A DNA stretch of 64,000 nucleotides from Mucilaginibacter ginkgonis (GCF_009754905.2 NZ_CP066775.1:2170001-2234000); one strand, 5' to 3'; numbered from the stretch's first letter, positions 29,794 to 39,055 are shown. Notes: a model not told the origin generated them from the sequence alone. Program-made: numbers and translations.

Positions 29794-30326
29794 CAGAATA
29801 TGCCCTCCAGATCCTTTCTTACTATTTCGGCGGCAGCGTCATAGGGGTTATCTTCCAGTTTAGCCAAATGTCCTATCAGCTGCCTGCTTACTTCAAGACC
29901 CCTGGCATCTGCCGGCATCGCCGCTATCATATTATTGACAAGCGACAAGGTATCATCTTTAATCTTTTTAACGGCAGCCCAGGCTTCTGTACTTATGTAT
30001 ATTTGCTGACTGATGTTATGCTGAAACTCGTTGCGAATCTCGCTTACAATAATCGCCTGTAATTCTTTAGCAGTGTAAGAAGTTGCATTGAGCCTTATAA
30101 GCATATTAGCGGGATTAATACGGTCTATAAATAAAACCAGGCGCTCATAGGCTTGTAAGCGCAAAGGTATTGTTTGGTTGCTTACAGCTTTCTTTAATTC
30201 AAGGATCTGTATTCTTTCAGATTTATCAAGGTACGGTTTAAGCAAATAGAACGCCACCCATACAACGCCGACGCCCGCAATGGTAAACTTTACAATTTCT
30301 AGTAAATAGTTAACTGTGATCATCAC
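29793..30326 (-). CDS. Membrane-anchored hypothetical protein, 177 aa
   Basis: One N-terminal membrane helix ([20 protein letters not shown], about 13-32) followed by a helical cytoplasmic domain with Gln/Glu-rich segments ([40 protein letters not shown]). I recognise it only as a protein often found with this mutase in Bacteroidota, without known function. Its stop overlaps the mutase start, so the two are one operon. No catalytic motif is seen. Confidence 0.75.
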   Translation of the reverse strand: MMITVNYLLEIVKFTIAGVGVVWVAFYLLKPYLDKSERIQILELKKAVSNQTIPLRLQAYERLVLFIDRINPANMLIRLNATSYTAKELQAIIVSEIRNEFQHNISQQIYISTEAWAAVKKIKDDTLSLVNNMIAAMPADARGLEVSRQLIGHLAKLEDNPYDAAAEIVRKDLEGIF

Positions 30327-30390
30327 TTAATTCCAATGTTTGGCTATGGTCAAATAAACTGGTGTACCAACAAAAATCTGTATTTTAACT

Positions 30391-30398
30391 TATATTTG
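30391..30398 (+). promoter_or_regulatory. -7 promoter box of the IscA-type gene
   Basis: TATATTTG, exact TAnnTTTG, 23 bases before the ATG at 30422. The longer in-frame start at 30398 would overlap the box, so ATG 30422 is supported. Confidence 0.55.
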
Positions 30399-30421
30399 TG
30401 TTGCTAAATAAAAATATAAAC

Positions 30422-30775
30422 ATGAGCACTGCTGTTGAAACCCTTGTTGCCCCTGTAACCTTTACAGAAGGCGCGGTTAAAGAATTAAAGAAATTAAAAG
30501 ATCAGCAAGAACTAAGCGACGAGTTTGGTTTACGTGTTGGTGTAGAGGGTGGCGGTTGTGCCGGTATGAATTATATTTTGGGTTTCGACCAACAAAAAGA
30601 CGGCGATAACATCTACGTTATTAACGATATTAAGGTACTGATGCATAAAGCACACGGTATGTACCTTGCTGGCATGCAGATAGATTTCCAGGACGGGTTG
30701 AATGCCCGTGGATTTACTTTTAACAATCCTAACGCGGCCAGCACCTGCGGCTGCGGCACTTCTTTTTCTGTATAA
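30422..30775 (+). CDS. HesB/IscA-type iron-sulfur cluster assembly protein
   Basis: A 117-residue A-type carrier that receives and hands over [2Fe-2S]/[4Fe-4S] clusters. The three conserved cysteines are Cys46 (GGGCAGMNY), Cys109 and Cys111 (STCGCG). The spacing and the C-terminal CGCGTSF are typical of IscA/ErpA/SufA. It is monocistronic with its own promoter and terminator. Which of the A-type paralogues it represents cannot be settled from one copy. Confidence 0.93.
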   Translation: MSTAVETLVAPVTFTEGAVKELKKLKDQQELSDEFGLRVGVEGGGCAGMNYILGFDQQKDGDNIYVINDIKVLMHKAHGMYLAGMQIDFQDGLNARGFTFNNPNAASTCGCGTSFSV

Positions 30776-30792
30776 GAACTTTAAAAATGTTG

Positions 30793-30826
30793 AAAAGGCG
30801 TCTGTTAGCTATCAGACGCCTTTTTT
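30793..30826 (+). terminator. Terminator after the IscA-type gene
   Basis: A 12-base stem AAAAGGCGTCTG/CAGACGCCTTTT around an eight-base loop, followed by T residues. Placed between convergent genes and able to serve both. Confidence 0.9.
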
Positions 30827-30828
30827 GT

Positions 30829-31572
30829 TTATTGCCCAACCGCAGCAGGTGCAGGTGAGGCTAATGCTGCATCTATAGTTTTTTGCATCCAAACCGGGTT
30901 AGCCGCCGAACCGCCGTTACTTGAGTAAGCTACTTTGCCTTCCCTGTTGATCACCACGTTAGTGGGGAATAAGTTAACGCGGAATTTTGCCGCTAAAAAC
31001 TGCCCTTTATCTATGATATGAAAAGCCAGCGGGTGCTGTTTGGTATAATTTTTAATATCATACCCCTCATCCAGACATATAGACAAGAACACAACATCAA
31101 TATTGTTGCTATAGCGCATAGCCAGGTCATTCAGATCGGGAATCTCTTCGCGGCATGGCGGGCAGCCGATGAACCAAAAGTTTAACACTACAATTTTGCC
31201 TAAAAGGGCCTTAGTATCAGCTTTGTATCCATCTATTGCTTTGTCTTTAAAATTTGCAAAGGTTGTACCCGGCTTAAATTGTTCACTTTCCCCAGGTTTT
31301 GGCCATGATGAAATTACTTTCTCGCGCTCTTGTTTTGAGTTAAAGTGCATAATGAAGGCAGAATTCTCATCTTGCGAGTTCTCTACCCTGAAGGAACAGT
31401 CGCCATGCCACCAAAGCTTAGACCACACCGCGTAAGGATAAACATTGCCGGCGGAGTCTTTGACCAGGGACTCCTCCGTTAAACGGGAATTTATTTTTTT
31501 GGTCTGTGCATTGGAATTAGATGCGATTACGCATGCAATAAAAAGAGTAAGAAGAATGCGATAAGGTTTCAT
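30829..31572 (-). CDS. TlpA-like thioredoxin, exported
   Basis: A 247-residue periplasmic thiol-disulfide oxidoreductase. Signal peptide MKPYRILLTLFIACVIASNS-NA is followed by an N-terminal extension of about 100 residues and a thioredoxin domain with active site Cys137-Pro-Pro-Cys140 (FIGCPPCREE) and cis-Pro loop FPTNVV. Homologues act in cytochrome c maturation or oxidative folding; the extension could contact a partner. No cytochrome biogenesis gene is nearby. Confidence 0.9.
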   Translation of the reverse strand: MKPYRILLTLFIACVIASNSNAQTKKINSRLTEESLVKDSAGNVYPYAVWSKLWWHGDCSFRVENSQDENSAFIMHFNSKQEREKVISSWPKPGESEQFKPGTTFANFKDKAIDGYKADTKALLGKIVVLNFWFIGCPPCREEIPDLNDLAMRYSNNIDVVFLSICLDEGYDIKNYTKQHPLAFHIIDKGQFLAAKFRVNLFPTNVVINREGKVAYSSNGGSAANPVWMQKTIDAALASPAPAAVGQ

Positions 31573-31712
31573 TTTTAAATGGTTAAGGTTAATACTATCT
31601 ATTATACGTAAAACATGGCAAAAGGATACATGAGAAAAATATTATTTGATATTTAAGAAATGCTAATTATGTTTGTTTGGTAACCACTTAAATATCACAC
31701 AAAAACTTTGTT

Positions 31713-32117
31713 ATGAATCCTAAACAAATTACAAACAAACAAATTGCTGCTATCAGTATTATATGCGGTTTACTTGGCGGGGCTGCTTTAATCACATCCA
31801 GTAGATTATCTCATAATGGCTTTTTTATGATTGCAGTATGTGTTGCAATAATGCAGTTGGCATTTATTGTGTCACTTACAAGAATTAATACTGAGGTATC
31901 ATTTAAAAAATGGATAATTATAGGCACGCTTACATTTACCATAATGAATCTTGTGATGTATTTCTATGCGGTCATCTTTAATTTGGATGTCAGTATCCTT
32001 TCATTCGTCGGCTATTTGTGGAGATTTGCATTTATGGTTGGATGCGGAGCTGTTTCAAGTGCTGTGTTAGGCTTGTTTCTGCTGGGACGCAAACCTGCAA
32101 CGCTACAGGTTTCTTAG
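31713..32117 (+). CDS. Four-helix membrane protein, 134 aa
   Basis: Hydrophobic protein with about four membrane helices (13-30, 37-55, 66-86, 97-118 approximately) and short loops. I do not recognise the family; overall it resembles small Bacteroidota DUF4199-type membrane proteins, but I see no signature. The stretch 31573-31712 upstream is AT-rich without a convincing promoter. It ends at a strong bidirectional terminator shared with rfbB. Confidence 0.6.
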   Translation: MNPKQITNKQIAAISIICGLLGGAALITSSRLSHNGFFMIAVCVAIMQLAFIVSLTRINTEVSFKKWIIIGTLTFTIMNLVMYFYAVIFNLDVSILSFVGYLWRFAFMVGCGAVSSAVLGLFLLGRKPATLQVS

Positions 32118-32124
32118 TAGCGAT

Positions 32125-32161
32125 AAAAAAGAAAGGCCGCTTATTGCGGCCTTTCTTTTTT
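32125..32161. terminator. Bidirectional intrinsic terminator
   Basis: Stem GAAAGGCCGC/GCGGCCTTTC with loop TTATT and A/T tracts on both sides. It ends the nucleotide-sugar operon and the small membrane protein gene. Confidence 0.9.
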
Positions 32162-33213
32162 TATCGGTTGTCATATTGTTCTTCGTAATACTGCTGGTAA
32201 TGGCCGGATGTTACATCATTTAACCACTCTTCATTGGCCAGGAACCATTCAACTGTTTTTTCCAGGCCTTCTTCAAAGGTAACGCTTGGTGTCCAGCCCA
32301 CTTCGCGCTGCAGTTTTGATGAATCTATCGCGTAACGCAGGTCGTGGCCTGCACGGTCTGTCACAAAGGTGATCAGCTTGGCTGACTCTCCCTCTGCCCT
32401 GCCCAACTTTTTATCCATGATGCTGCACAGCAAATTGATCAGGTCAATGTTCTTCCACTCGTTATGCCCGCCAATGTTGTACGTGTCACCGGCTTTTGCT
32501 TTATGGAATATCAGCTCAATCGCACGTGCGTGGTCTTCTACCCACAGCCAGTCCCGCACATTTTCGCCTTTGCCGTAAACCGGTACAGGCTTGTTGTGCT
32601 TAATGTTGTTGATCGCAAGCGGGATCAGTTTCTCGGGGAAATGGTAAGAGCCGTAATTGTTAGAGCAGTTGGAAATAACAGTATCCATTCCATAGGTGTC
32701 GTGGTAAGCCCTTACAAAATGGTCTGACCCTGCCTTTGACGCCGAATATGGCGAATGGGGGTCATAACCTGTAGTTTCTGTAAACATGCCTGTTTCACCA
32801 AGGGTGCCGTATACTTCATCTGTGGATACATGGTAGAAACGGTGGCTGGTATAATCACCTTTCCAGGTATTGCGGGCCGCGTTCAATAAGTTAACCGTTC
32901 CAATGATGTTAGTCATCACAAATTCCAGCGGGTTAACTATAGAGCGGTCTACATGCGATTCGGCTGCAAGGTGAACTACCGCGTAAGGTTGTTCTGTATC
33001 GAACAAATTTTGGATGAAAGCAGCGTCGACTATATCGCCTTTTACAAATCTGTAGTTGGGCTCATTTTCAATGTCTTTCAGATTGGCCAAATTACCGGCA
33101 TAGGTAAGTTTATCCAGGTTGATGATCTGGTACTCCGGATGGTTCTTTACGAACCTGCGTACCACATGCGACCCAATGAATCCTGCCCCGCCTGTTATAA
33201 TTATCTTCTTCAT
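32161..33213 (-). CDS. rfbB: dTDP-glucose 4,6-dehydratase
   Basis: A 350-residue extended short-chain dehydrogenase/reductase that converts dTDP-glucose to dTDP-4-keto-6-deoxyglucose with NAD+. Rossmann motif GGAGFIGSH (8-16), HLAAESHVDRSI, active-site STDEVYG and YSASKAGSDHFVRAY (Tyr-x3-Lys) are intact, and length is normal. It is the third gene of an operon of three NDP-sugar enzymes (12 bases after galE). rfbA, rfbC and rfbD are not in the window. Confidence 0.95.
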   Translation of the reverse strand: MKKIIITGGAGFIGSHVVRRFVKNHPEYQIINLDKLTYAGNLANLKDIENEPNYRFVKGDIVDAAFIQNLFDTEQPYAVVHLAAESHVDRSIVNPLEFVMTNIIGTVNLLNAARNTWKGDYTSHRFYHVSTDEVYGTLGETGMFTETTGYDPHSPYSASKAGSDHFVRAYHDTYGMDTVISNCSNNYGSYHFPEKLIPLAINNIKHNKPVPVYGKGENVRDWLWVEDHARAIELIFHKAKAGDTYNIGGHNEWKNIDLINLLCSIMDKKLGRAEGESAKLITFVTDRAGHDLRYAIDSSKLQREVGWTPSVTFEEGLEKTVEWFLANEEWLNDVTSGHYQQYYEEQYDNR

Positions 33214-33225
33214 TAGTGTTATAAA

Positions 33226-34248
33226 CTATAGAGGATTTTGGTTGATATATTTTTCCCAGGCCCAGGCAGAAGACATCATGGTATCTAAATCCAGTTCTGT
33301 CTTCCAGCCAAGTTTTTCTGATGATTTCTTTACATCGCCCCATACTTGCTCTACGTCGCCATCTCTTTTCGGGCCGATAACATAATTAAGTTTTTCGCCC
33401 GTAGCGCTTTCAAACGCGTTGATCACTTCCAGTACAGAACTGCCTTTACCGGTCCCCAAATTAAACACATCATAACCTGTAAAACTTTCATCCTCCATTA
33501 ACTGCAATGCCTTAACATGTGCCTTGGCCAAATCTACCACATGTATGTAATCGCGTACCGCGCTGCCGTCGGGGGTGTTATAGGTATCACCGTGCACGGT
33601 CAGCTTTTCGCGTTTACCGATGGCAGTTTGCGTAATAAAAGGAACCAGGTTTTGCGGAACGCCGATGGGCAATTCGCCTATCAAAGCCGACTCATGCGCA
33701 CCTACTGGATTAAAATATCGCAATGAGCATACCTTATAATTTGTTCCTGAGGCCACCATATCTTTAAGTATCTCTTCTGCAACCTGTTTGGTGTTACCAT
33801 ATGGCGATTGTGCAGGCTTAACCGGCTCATTCTCTGTAACCGGCAAATTATCCGGCTGACCGTAAACTGTACAACTTGACGAGAAAACGAAATTTATTTT
33901 CTTTCCGTAATAACTGTTCAAAAGGTTGATAAGCGAGTAGAAATTGTTTCGATAATATTTTAACGGCACTGCCACAGACTCGCCCACAGCCTTTAAAGCT
34001 GCAAAGTGGATAATGCCATCGACATCGGGAACAAGGGCTGCAAGGCTTTTTACTGCAGCCTCATCGCATAGGTCAAGTTGATGAAAGACCGGCTTTTTGC
34101 CGATGATCTTTTCAAGTTGATCTAAGATTTTGATGCTCGAGTTTGACAAATCATCTATCAATATCGGTTCGTATCCTGCTGCTATCAATTCTACAACCGT
34201 ATGCGAGCCAATAAACCCTAAGCCACCGGTAACCAGTATTTTTTTCAT
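33226..34248 (-). CDS. galE: UDP-glucose 4-epimerase
   Basis: A 340-residue enzyme interconverting UDP-glucose and UDP-galactose. Motifs: GGLGFIGSHTVVELIAAGY, HFAALKAVGESV, SSSCTVYG, YGNTKQVAEE (Tyr-x3-Lys), RYFNPVGAHESALIGE, and RDYIHVVDLAKAH. All are standard for GalE. It begins directly after the decarboxylase gene (ATG at 34248, the decarboxylase stop at 34249-34251), so the genes are translationally linked. Confidence 0.96.
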   Translation of the reverse strand: MKKILVTGGLGFIGSHTVVELIAAGYEPILIDDLSNSSIKILDQLEKIIGKKPVFHQLDLCDEAAVKSLAALVPDVDGIIHFAALKAVGESVAVPLKYYRNNFYSLINLLNSYYGKKINFVFSSSCTVYGQPDNLPVTENEPVKPAQSPYGNTKQVAEEILKDMVASGTNYKVCSLRYFNPVGAHESALIGELPIGVPQNLVPFITQTAIGKREKLTVHGDTYNTPDGSAVRDYIHVVDLAKAHVKALQLMEDESFTGYDVFNLGTGKGSSVLEVINAFESATGEKLNYVIGPKRDGDVEQVWGDVKKSSEKLGWKTELDLDTMMSSAWAWEKYINQNPL

Positions 34249-35229
34249 TTATTTATTGTAATAGGTAAAGTCTTTGTGTATAATTTCATGCTCGGGCAAA
34301 GATTTAAAGTAATCATAAGTGATCTTCAAACCTTCGGCGCGCGAAACCCTTGGTTCCCAGCCTAAAATACTTTTTGCTTTGGTGATGTCAGGTCGGCGCT
34401 GTTTTGGATCATCTGTTGGTAATGGCAGACTGATCAATTCCTGGTTGGTACCGGTGAGGTTGATAATTTCTTCGCCAAACTCGCGGATAGTGATCTCGTC
34501 GGGGTTGCCAATGTTCATTGGCTGCGCGTAATCACTGTGCAGCAAACGATAAATGCCTTCAATTAGGTCATCAACATAACAGAAAGATCTTGTCTGCGAT
34601 CCGTCGCCAAACATGGTTAGTGGTTCGCCGCGCAGGGCTTGCCCAATAAAAGCGGGTAACACACGGCCATCATTCAATCGCATACGCGGCCCGTAAGTAT
34701 TAAATATGCGCACAATGCGTGTTTCCAGGCCGTGAAAAGTATGGTAGGCCATAGTGATGGCTTCCTGAAAACGTTTAGCCTCGTCATATACGCCACGCGG
34801 GCCAACAGGATTCACATTACCCCAATATTCTTCGGGCTGCGGGTTGACATTCGGGTCGCCATAAACTTCTGACGTAGAGGCTATAAGCATCCTGGCATTT
34901 TTTGCACGTGCTAAACCAAGCAGGTTATGCGTACCTAAAGAACCAACTTTTAAAGTTTGTATGGGGATCTTCAGATAGTCGATAGGGCTTGCCGGCGATG
35001 CGAAATGCAGGATATAGTTAAGTTCGCCGGGAACGTGCACAAACTTAGACACATCATGATTATAAAATTCAAAATTTGGTAGCTTAAACAGGTGTTCTAT
35101 GTTGCGCAAATCGCCGGTAATGAGGTTATCCATACCAATTACGTGGTAACCTTCGGCAATGAACCTGTCGCATAGGTGCGACCCTAAGAAGCCGGCAGCG
35201 CCGGTTATCAAAATCCTTTTTCCAGCCAT
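34249..35229 (-). CDS. UDP-glucuronate decarboxylase (UDP-xylose synthase)
   Basis: A 326-residue SDR enzyme expected to turn UDP-glucuronate into UDP-xylose. Family signs are [72 protein letters not shown] (Tyr-x3-Lys), and [20 protein letters not shown]. These blocks are characteristic of UXS. It is first in the operon with galE and rfbB; together they supply xylose, galactose and 6-deoxyhexose donors for surface glycans. No glycosyltransferase is attached. Confidence 0.93.
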   Translation of the reverse strand: MAGKRILITGAAGFLGSHLCDRFIAEGYHVIGMDNLITGDLRNIEHLFKLPNFEFYNHDVSKFVHVPGELNYILHFASPASPIDYLKIPIQTLKVGSLGTHNLLGLARAKNARMLIASTSEVYGDPNVNPQPEEYWGNVNPVGPRGVYDEAKRFQEAITMAYHTFHGLETRIVRIFNTYGPRMRLNDGRVLPAFIGQALRGEPLTMFGDGSQTRSFCYVDDLIEGIYRLLHSDYAQPMNIGNPDEITIREFGEEIINLTGTNQELISLPLPTDDPKQRRPDITKAKSILGWEPRVSRAEGLKITYDYFKSLPEHEIIHKDFTYYNK

Positions 35230-35431
35230 ATTATTTTATGATCTTCAATTATTGAGGCAAATTAATGGTTTATTCTTGGCAAAGCTAACATTGTAACTTA
35301 AGTGCTGTAAATGCTACACGGATTTTAATTTTCTGTAAGATTGTATTTCCTGAAAAGAAAGTAAACAGCATGATGCTTAAAACGTTGCATGTTTACTTAT
35401 TTTTATCCGGTACACGAATATACAATATTAC

Positions 35432-36658
35432 ATGCTCCTGCTTTACGATCTTGGCATTCGCGTTTATTCAGTTCTCGCTTTTATCCTTTCATTTTTTAAT
35501 AAAAAAGCCAAAGCCTGGGTCAATGGCCGCGCCGACCAGACCATTGTACCAATGGATAATTGCACCTGGTACCACTTTGCGTCTTTGGGCGAGTTTGAGC
35601 AGGGCCGCCCGGTAATTGAGATGTACAAGAGCCGTAACCCCGAAGTAAAGGTGGTGATCACCTTTTTTTCGCCGTCTGGTTATGAGATCAGGAAGAATTC
35701 GCCATTGGCAGATCATGTGTATTATCTGCCATCTGACACTGGCTCAAATGCGCGCCATTTTATAGACATTATAAACCCTACGGCTGCCGTATTTACCAAG
35801 TACGAGTACTGGTATCACTATTTTGATGAACTGCACAAGCGGAATATTCCCATTTATATGATATCTGCGATTTTTCAGCGCAGGCAGGCATTTTTCAAAT
35901 GGTACGGCGGCCTGCACCGCAAAATGCTGAAGATGGTGCGTTACTTCTATGTGCAGGATTTCCATTCGATAGAGCTTTTAAATAGTTTAGGAATCACAAA
36001 CGCCACCGTTAGCGGCGACACCCGTTTCGACAGGGTGTGGGCCAACGCCGGCGACCCTAACTTTATTCCGGAAGTTGAGTATTTTAAAAACGGCCAAAAG
36101 CTGGTTGTGGCCGGCAGCACCTGGCCTGAAGGCGAAAAGCTGCTTGCCGCGATCATAAATGACTATCCCGACTGGAAATGGGTATTTGCACCACACGAAG
36201 TTACGGCACAACACATAGAAGACCTCAAAGCCATGCTTCCGGCCGAGGGAACGATATGTTTTTCTAAACTACCACAGAATAAGCTAAAAATTGCCGAGTA
36301 CAGGATATTGATATTGGATAATGTTGGGATGTTGTCGTCCATTTACCAGTATGGCGATCTGGCTTACATCGGCGGTGGGTTTGGGCGCGGTATCCATAAT
36401 ATTTTAGAGGCAGGCGCGTTTGGTTTGCCTGTTATTTTCGGGCCGAACTACCAGGCTTTTAAAGAAGCGAAGGACGTAGTCGCTTTAGGAGCGGGCATAA
36501 GCGTGAGCAATACAGAAGAATTAAAATCTGCCGCGGATAAATTCATGACTGATGATGCAGAACGTTTGCGTGCAGGCAAGATCATGAAGGATTACGTAAA
36601 GCAGAATACCGGGGCTACAGAAAAGATATTTAACAGTATCAGAAATACAGATCAATAA
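35432..36658 (+). CDS. waaA: Kdo transferase
   Basis: A 408-residue 3-deoxy-D-manno-octulosonic-acid transferase that adds Kdo to lipid A at the inner membrane. The N-terminal helix (YDLGIRVYSVLAFILSFFNK) anchors it. Conserved blocks include HFASLGEFEQGRPVIE, FFSPSGYEIRKN, FTKYEYWYHYF, AGSTWPEGEKLL, APHEVTAQHIE and YIGGGFGRGIHNILEAGAFG. The start ATG is 35432. Its 3' end overlaps the convergent hemH by seven bases. Confidence 0.95.
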   Translation: MLLLYDLGIRVYSVLAFILSFFNKKAKAWVNGRADQTIVPMDNCTWYHFASLGEFEQGRPVIEMYKSRNPEVKVVITFFSPSGYEIRKNSPLADHVYYLPSDTGSNARHFIDIINPTAAVFTKYEYWYHYFDELHKRNIPIYMISAIFQRRQAFFKWYGGLHRKMLKMVRYFYVQDFHSIELLNSLGITNATVSGDTRFDRVWANAGDPNFIPEVEYFKNGQKLVVAGSTWPEGEKLLAAIINDYPDWKWVFAPHEVTAQHIEDLKAMLPAEGTICFSKLPQNKLKIAEYRILILDNVGMLSSIYQYGDLAYIGGGFGRGIHNILEAGAFGLPVIFGPNYQAFKEAKDVVALGAGISVSNTEELKSAADKFMTDDAERLRAGKIMKDYVKQNTGATEKIFNSIRNTDQ

Positions 36659-37665
36659 TTCAAGGCCATTTTAGCCAGCGCATCTATAAACAGCGGCGAA
36701 TCGTTCAAGCTTTCTACCAACTGGATGTGTTCGCCGCCGAGGGCTTTAAACTCGCCGTTATATTCTTCAGTAACCTCGTAAACCGTTTCCAAGCAGTCGG
36801 CAACAAAGGCCGGGCAAAAAACAAGCATCTTCTTCTTGCCTTCTTTAGCCAGTTTGGCCACTACTTCGCTGGTATAAGGCTGCACCCAGGGGTCGTTACC
36901 CAAACGCGACTGAAAGCAAATAGTATATTGATTTGAAGTTAAACCCAATTCGGCGGCTATTAAACGGGCAGTATGGTGCGATTGTGCAGAATAACAAAAC
37001 TTGTTGACGTCATTAAAGGTATCACAGCAATCTGCCGATTTTAAACAATAATTGTGCGTATGGTCGCATTTTATCAATTGCCTTTGCGGCAGCCCGTGAA
37101 AGCTGAATAATACGTGATCGTAGTTTTCAACGCCGTATTTACGCGCATTATCCGCGAAGTTTTTGATCATCAGCGGATCGTCATGAAAGGAATTGACGAA
37201 CGAGATGTTTGGGATGGTTTGCCAGGTGCTAACCAATTGCATAACCTTCTCAATTACAGAACCTGTACTTGCCGATGCATATTGCGGGAACATAGGTATC
37301 ACACGGATGCTCTCTACCAGATTATCTTTAAGCCTTAGCAAAGCCGACTCGATCGACGGGCTTTGATAACGCATAGCCAGCTCTACCTGGTAGCCTTCGC
37401 CTAATTTATCCTGCAGTAATTTTTGTTGAAGTATGCTATAATACAACAGCGGCGAGCCGGTTTCTTCTGACCAGATCTCCTTATAAAGCTTAGCCGATTT
37501 AGGGCTGCGGAAAGGTGTGATGATACCGCGCACCAGAAACGTCCGTACAATGGGGTTCACGTCTATAACGCGGCCGTCCATTAAAAACTCGTTTAAATAC
37601 TTGCGAACGTCCGGCGTTTGCGGGCTATCCGGTGTGCCTAAATTGACTAAGAGAATTCCTTTCAT
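36652..37665 (-). CDS. hemH: Ferrochelatase
   Basis: A 337-residue enzyme inserting Fe2+ into protoporphyrin IX, the last step of haem synthesis. GILLVNLGTPDSPQTPDVRK, the catalytic His in LFSFHGLPQRQL, and the QSRLGNDPWVQPYTSEVV block are typical. Cysteines in the CDHTHNYCLKSADCC region suggest a possible [2Fe-2S] site as in some bacterial enzymes; that is inference. A GC-rich palindrome begins one base before the start codon and may affect initiation. Confidence 0.96.
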   Translation of the reverse strand: MKGILLVNLGTPDSPQTPDVRKYLNEFLMDGRVIDVNPIVRTFLVRGIITPFRSPKSAKLYKEIWSEETGSPLLYYSILQQKLLQDKLGEGYQVELAMRYQSPSIESALLRLKDNLVESIRVIPMFPQYASASTGSVIEKVMQLVSTWQTIPNISFVNSFHDDPLMIKNFADNARKYGVENYDHVLFSFHGLPQRQLIKCDHTHNYCLKSADCCDTFNDVNKFCYSAQSHHTARLIAAELGLTSNQYTICFQSRLGNDPWVQPYTSEVVAKLAKEGKKKMLVFCPAFVADCLETVYEVTEEYNGEFKALGGEHIQLVESLNDSPLFIDALAKMALNY

Positions 37666-37666
37666 T

Positions 37667-37694
37667 AACCCCCCTGCCCCCTAAAGGGGGAGCT
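37667..37694 (-). repeat. GC-rich palindrome, copy 2, at the hemH start codon
   Basis: AACCCCCCTGCCCCCTAAAG followed by GGGGAGCT. Stem CCCCCT/AGGGGG with an asymmetric CCCCCTG tail. It lies in the hemH leader, one base from the ATG. Confidence 0.7.
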
Positions 37695-37771
37695 AAAACG
37701 GGTGGGCAAATATCTTAATTTTTTTGTCAAAGGGAGGTAATACTCGAATGCAGTTATACGTGAACTTAAAG

Positions 37772-38141
37772 TTGTCATTGCGAGGCACGAAGCAATCTCG
37801 TAGCTATTCATACCAACTAATACTTAAATCAGACCAACTAGGGTTTTCTGCAAGTACCAAATTAATTTTTGCTTGTCTTGACCCACCTTTCAATTGTTTT
37901 TCCCGGGCGATGGCATCTTGTATCCACTGATATTCTTCGTAATAAACTAACTTATCGCAATTATACGCAGATGTAAATCCTTTAAATACTTTTTGCTTGT
38001 GTTCCCAAATTCGTCGTTGAATGTCGTTAGTTACACCTGTATAAAATGCAGTGTTTGCTTTGTTTGAAACAATATATACATAATAGTTATGTATTCTCAT
38101 AGGAGCAAGCTACGAGATTGCTTCGTTCCTCGCAATGACAA
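37772..38141 (-). mobile_element. GIY-YIG gene enclosed by 34-base inverted repeats
   Basis: The left arm 37772-37805 begins TTGTCATTGCGAGGCACGAA and the right arm 38108-38141 is its reverse complement with one mismatch (C against A). The arms include part of the enclosed gene's stop codon on one side and lie seven bases outside its ATG on the other, so the unit is nothing but arms plus gene, 370 bases long. A related hairpin without a gene is at 41156-41240. No target-site duplication is evident in the flanks. The size, terminal inverted repeats and nuclease content suggest a self-spreading repeat, by analogy with REP/RAYT; movement is not shown. Confidence 0.7.
37804..38100 (-). CDS. GIY-YIG family nuclease, 98 aa
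   Basis: A compact single-domain GIY-YIG protein. The motif reads YVYIVSN (residues 7-13) and FYTGVTNDIQRRIWEHK (19-35), giving catalytic Tyr9 and Tyr20, Arg29 and His34; the metal-binding Glu is most likely Glu67 (AIAREKQLKG). It matches the UvrC-N-terminal/UPF0213-type group, where relatives cut DNA at one strand. Nothing is appended to the domain, so target choice must come from the domain itself or from DNA structure. The stop codon TAG (37804-37806) overlaps the left inverted arm. No promoter box is evident. Confidence 0.9.
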   Translation of the reverse strand: MRIHNYYVYIVSNKANTAFYTGVTNDIQRRIWEHKQKVFKGFTSAYNCDKLVYYEEYQWIQDAIAREKQLKGGSRQAKINLVLAENPSWSDLSISWYE

Positions 38142-38189
38142 GTGGGAGTAATTCTTATCGGCAAGCGATTTCTTCAAGAGGTTAGCGGG

Positions 38190-39041
38190 TCAAAACCTCT
38201 CCAACTCCGTTTTTACGTCCTGCATTAACCACATTGGGGTGGATGTGGCGCCGCAGATACCAATGGTTTCGTTGGGGTTGAACATTTCTGGGTGTAGTTC
38301 GCTTACAGAAGAAATGAAATAAGTTTTGGGGTTATATTTTTTGCAAACCTCGAACAGCACTTTACCGTTAGAAGATTTCTTACCAGATACGAAGACGATC
38401 TTATCAAACTTTAGTACAAAATTGTGCAGGTCTTTGTCCCGGTTAGATACCTGCCGGCAAATGGTATCATTTGCTTTCACCTCATAACCACGACTGATCA
38501 ATTCCTCCTTTATGGCGTAGAATTTCTCGGTGCTTTTGGTGGTTTGGCTATAAAGCGTAAATTTTTGCGGTAGCAGGGCATTATCCAGTTCGGCAATGTC
38601 CTGGAAAACGAGGGCTTCACCATTGGTCTGGCCCTGCAGGCCTATCACTTCGGCATGGCCGTGTTTACCAAAGATGAGAATGTTCTCATCTTCATCATGC
38701 GAGGTTTTGATGCGGTGCTGCAGTTTTAACACTACAGGGCACGATGCGTCAATAAGCATGATGTTGTTCTCCAAAGCCACCTTGTAAGTCTCGGGTGCCT
38801 CGCCATGCGCGCGAATAAGCACCTTAACATCATACAAACTTTTTAAGTCTTCGTGGTCGATTATTCGAAGGCCTTTAGCTTTCAATCGCTCAACCTCTTC
38901 ATCATTGTGCACAATATCGCCCAGGCAATACAGGCTGCCTTCTTCGGCCAGTATCTCTTCGGCCATGTCAATGGCGTAAACCACACCAAAGCAAAAGCCC
39001 GAATCCTGATCTATCGTAACCTGAAGATTATAACTGCCCAT
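38190..39041 (-). CDS. ispH: 4-Hydroxy-3-methylbut-2-enyl diphosphate reductase
   Basis: A 283-residue [4Fe-4S] enzyme of the MEP isoprenoid pathway that makes IPP and DMAPP. The three cluster cysteines are Cys17 (GFCFGV), Cys101 (DASCPVV) and Cys194 (DTICRQV). The HGEAPET and ATSTPMW blocks bind substrate. The ATG at 39041 lies six bases after a minus-strand TATTTTTG box, suggesting a nearly leaderless mRNA. Confidence 0.96.
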   Translation of the reverse strand: MGSYNLQVTIDQDSGFCFGVVYAIDMAEEILAEEGSLYCLGDIVHNDEEVERLKAKGLRIIDHEDLKSLYDVKVLIRAHGEAPETYKVALENNIMLIDASCPVVLKLQHRIKTSHDEDENILIFGKHGHAEVIGLQGQTNGEALVFQDIAELDNALLPQKFTLYSQTTKSTEKFYAIKEELISRGYEVKANDTICRQVSNRDKDLHNFVLKFDKIVFVSGKKSSNGKVLFEVCKKYNPKTYFISSVSELHPEMFNPNETIGICGATSTPMWLMQDVKTELERF

Positions 39042-39047
39042 TTAATG

Positions 39048-39055
39048 CAAAAATA
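39048..39055 (-). promoter_or_regulatory. -7 box immediately before ispH
   Basis: Minus strand TATTTTTG (TAnnTTTG), six bases from the ATG. No -33 TTTG is visible at the usual distance. Confidence 0.45.

Noticed and set aside
32161..35229. Complete O-antigen gene cluster
   Set aside because: Only three nucleotide-sugar enzymes are present, without transferases, flippase or polymerase.
37760..38152. Target-site duplication around the GIY-YIG unit
   Set aside because: Flanks (CTTAAAG on the left, GTGGGAG on the right) show no convincing duplicated bases.
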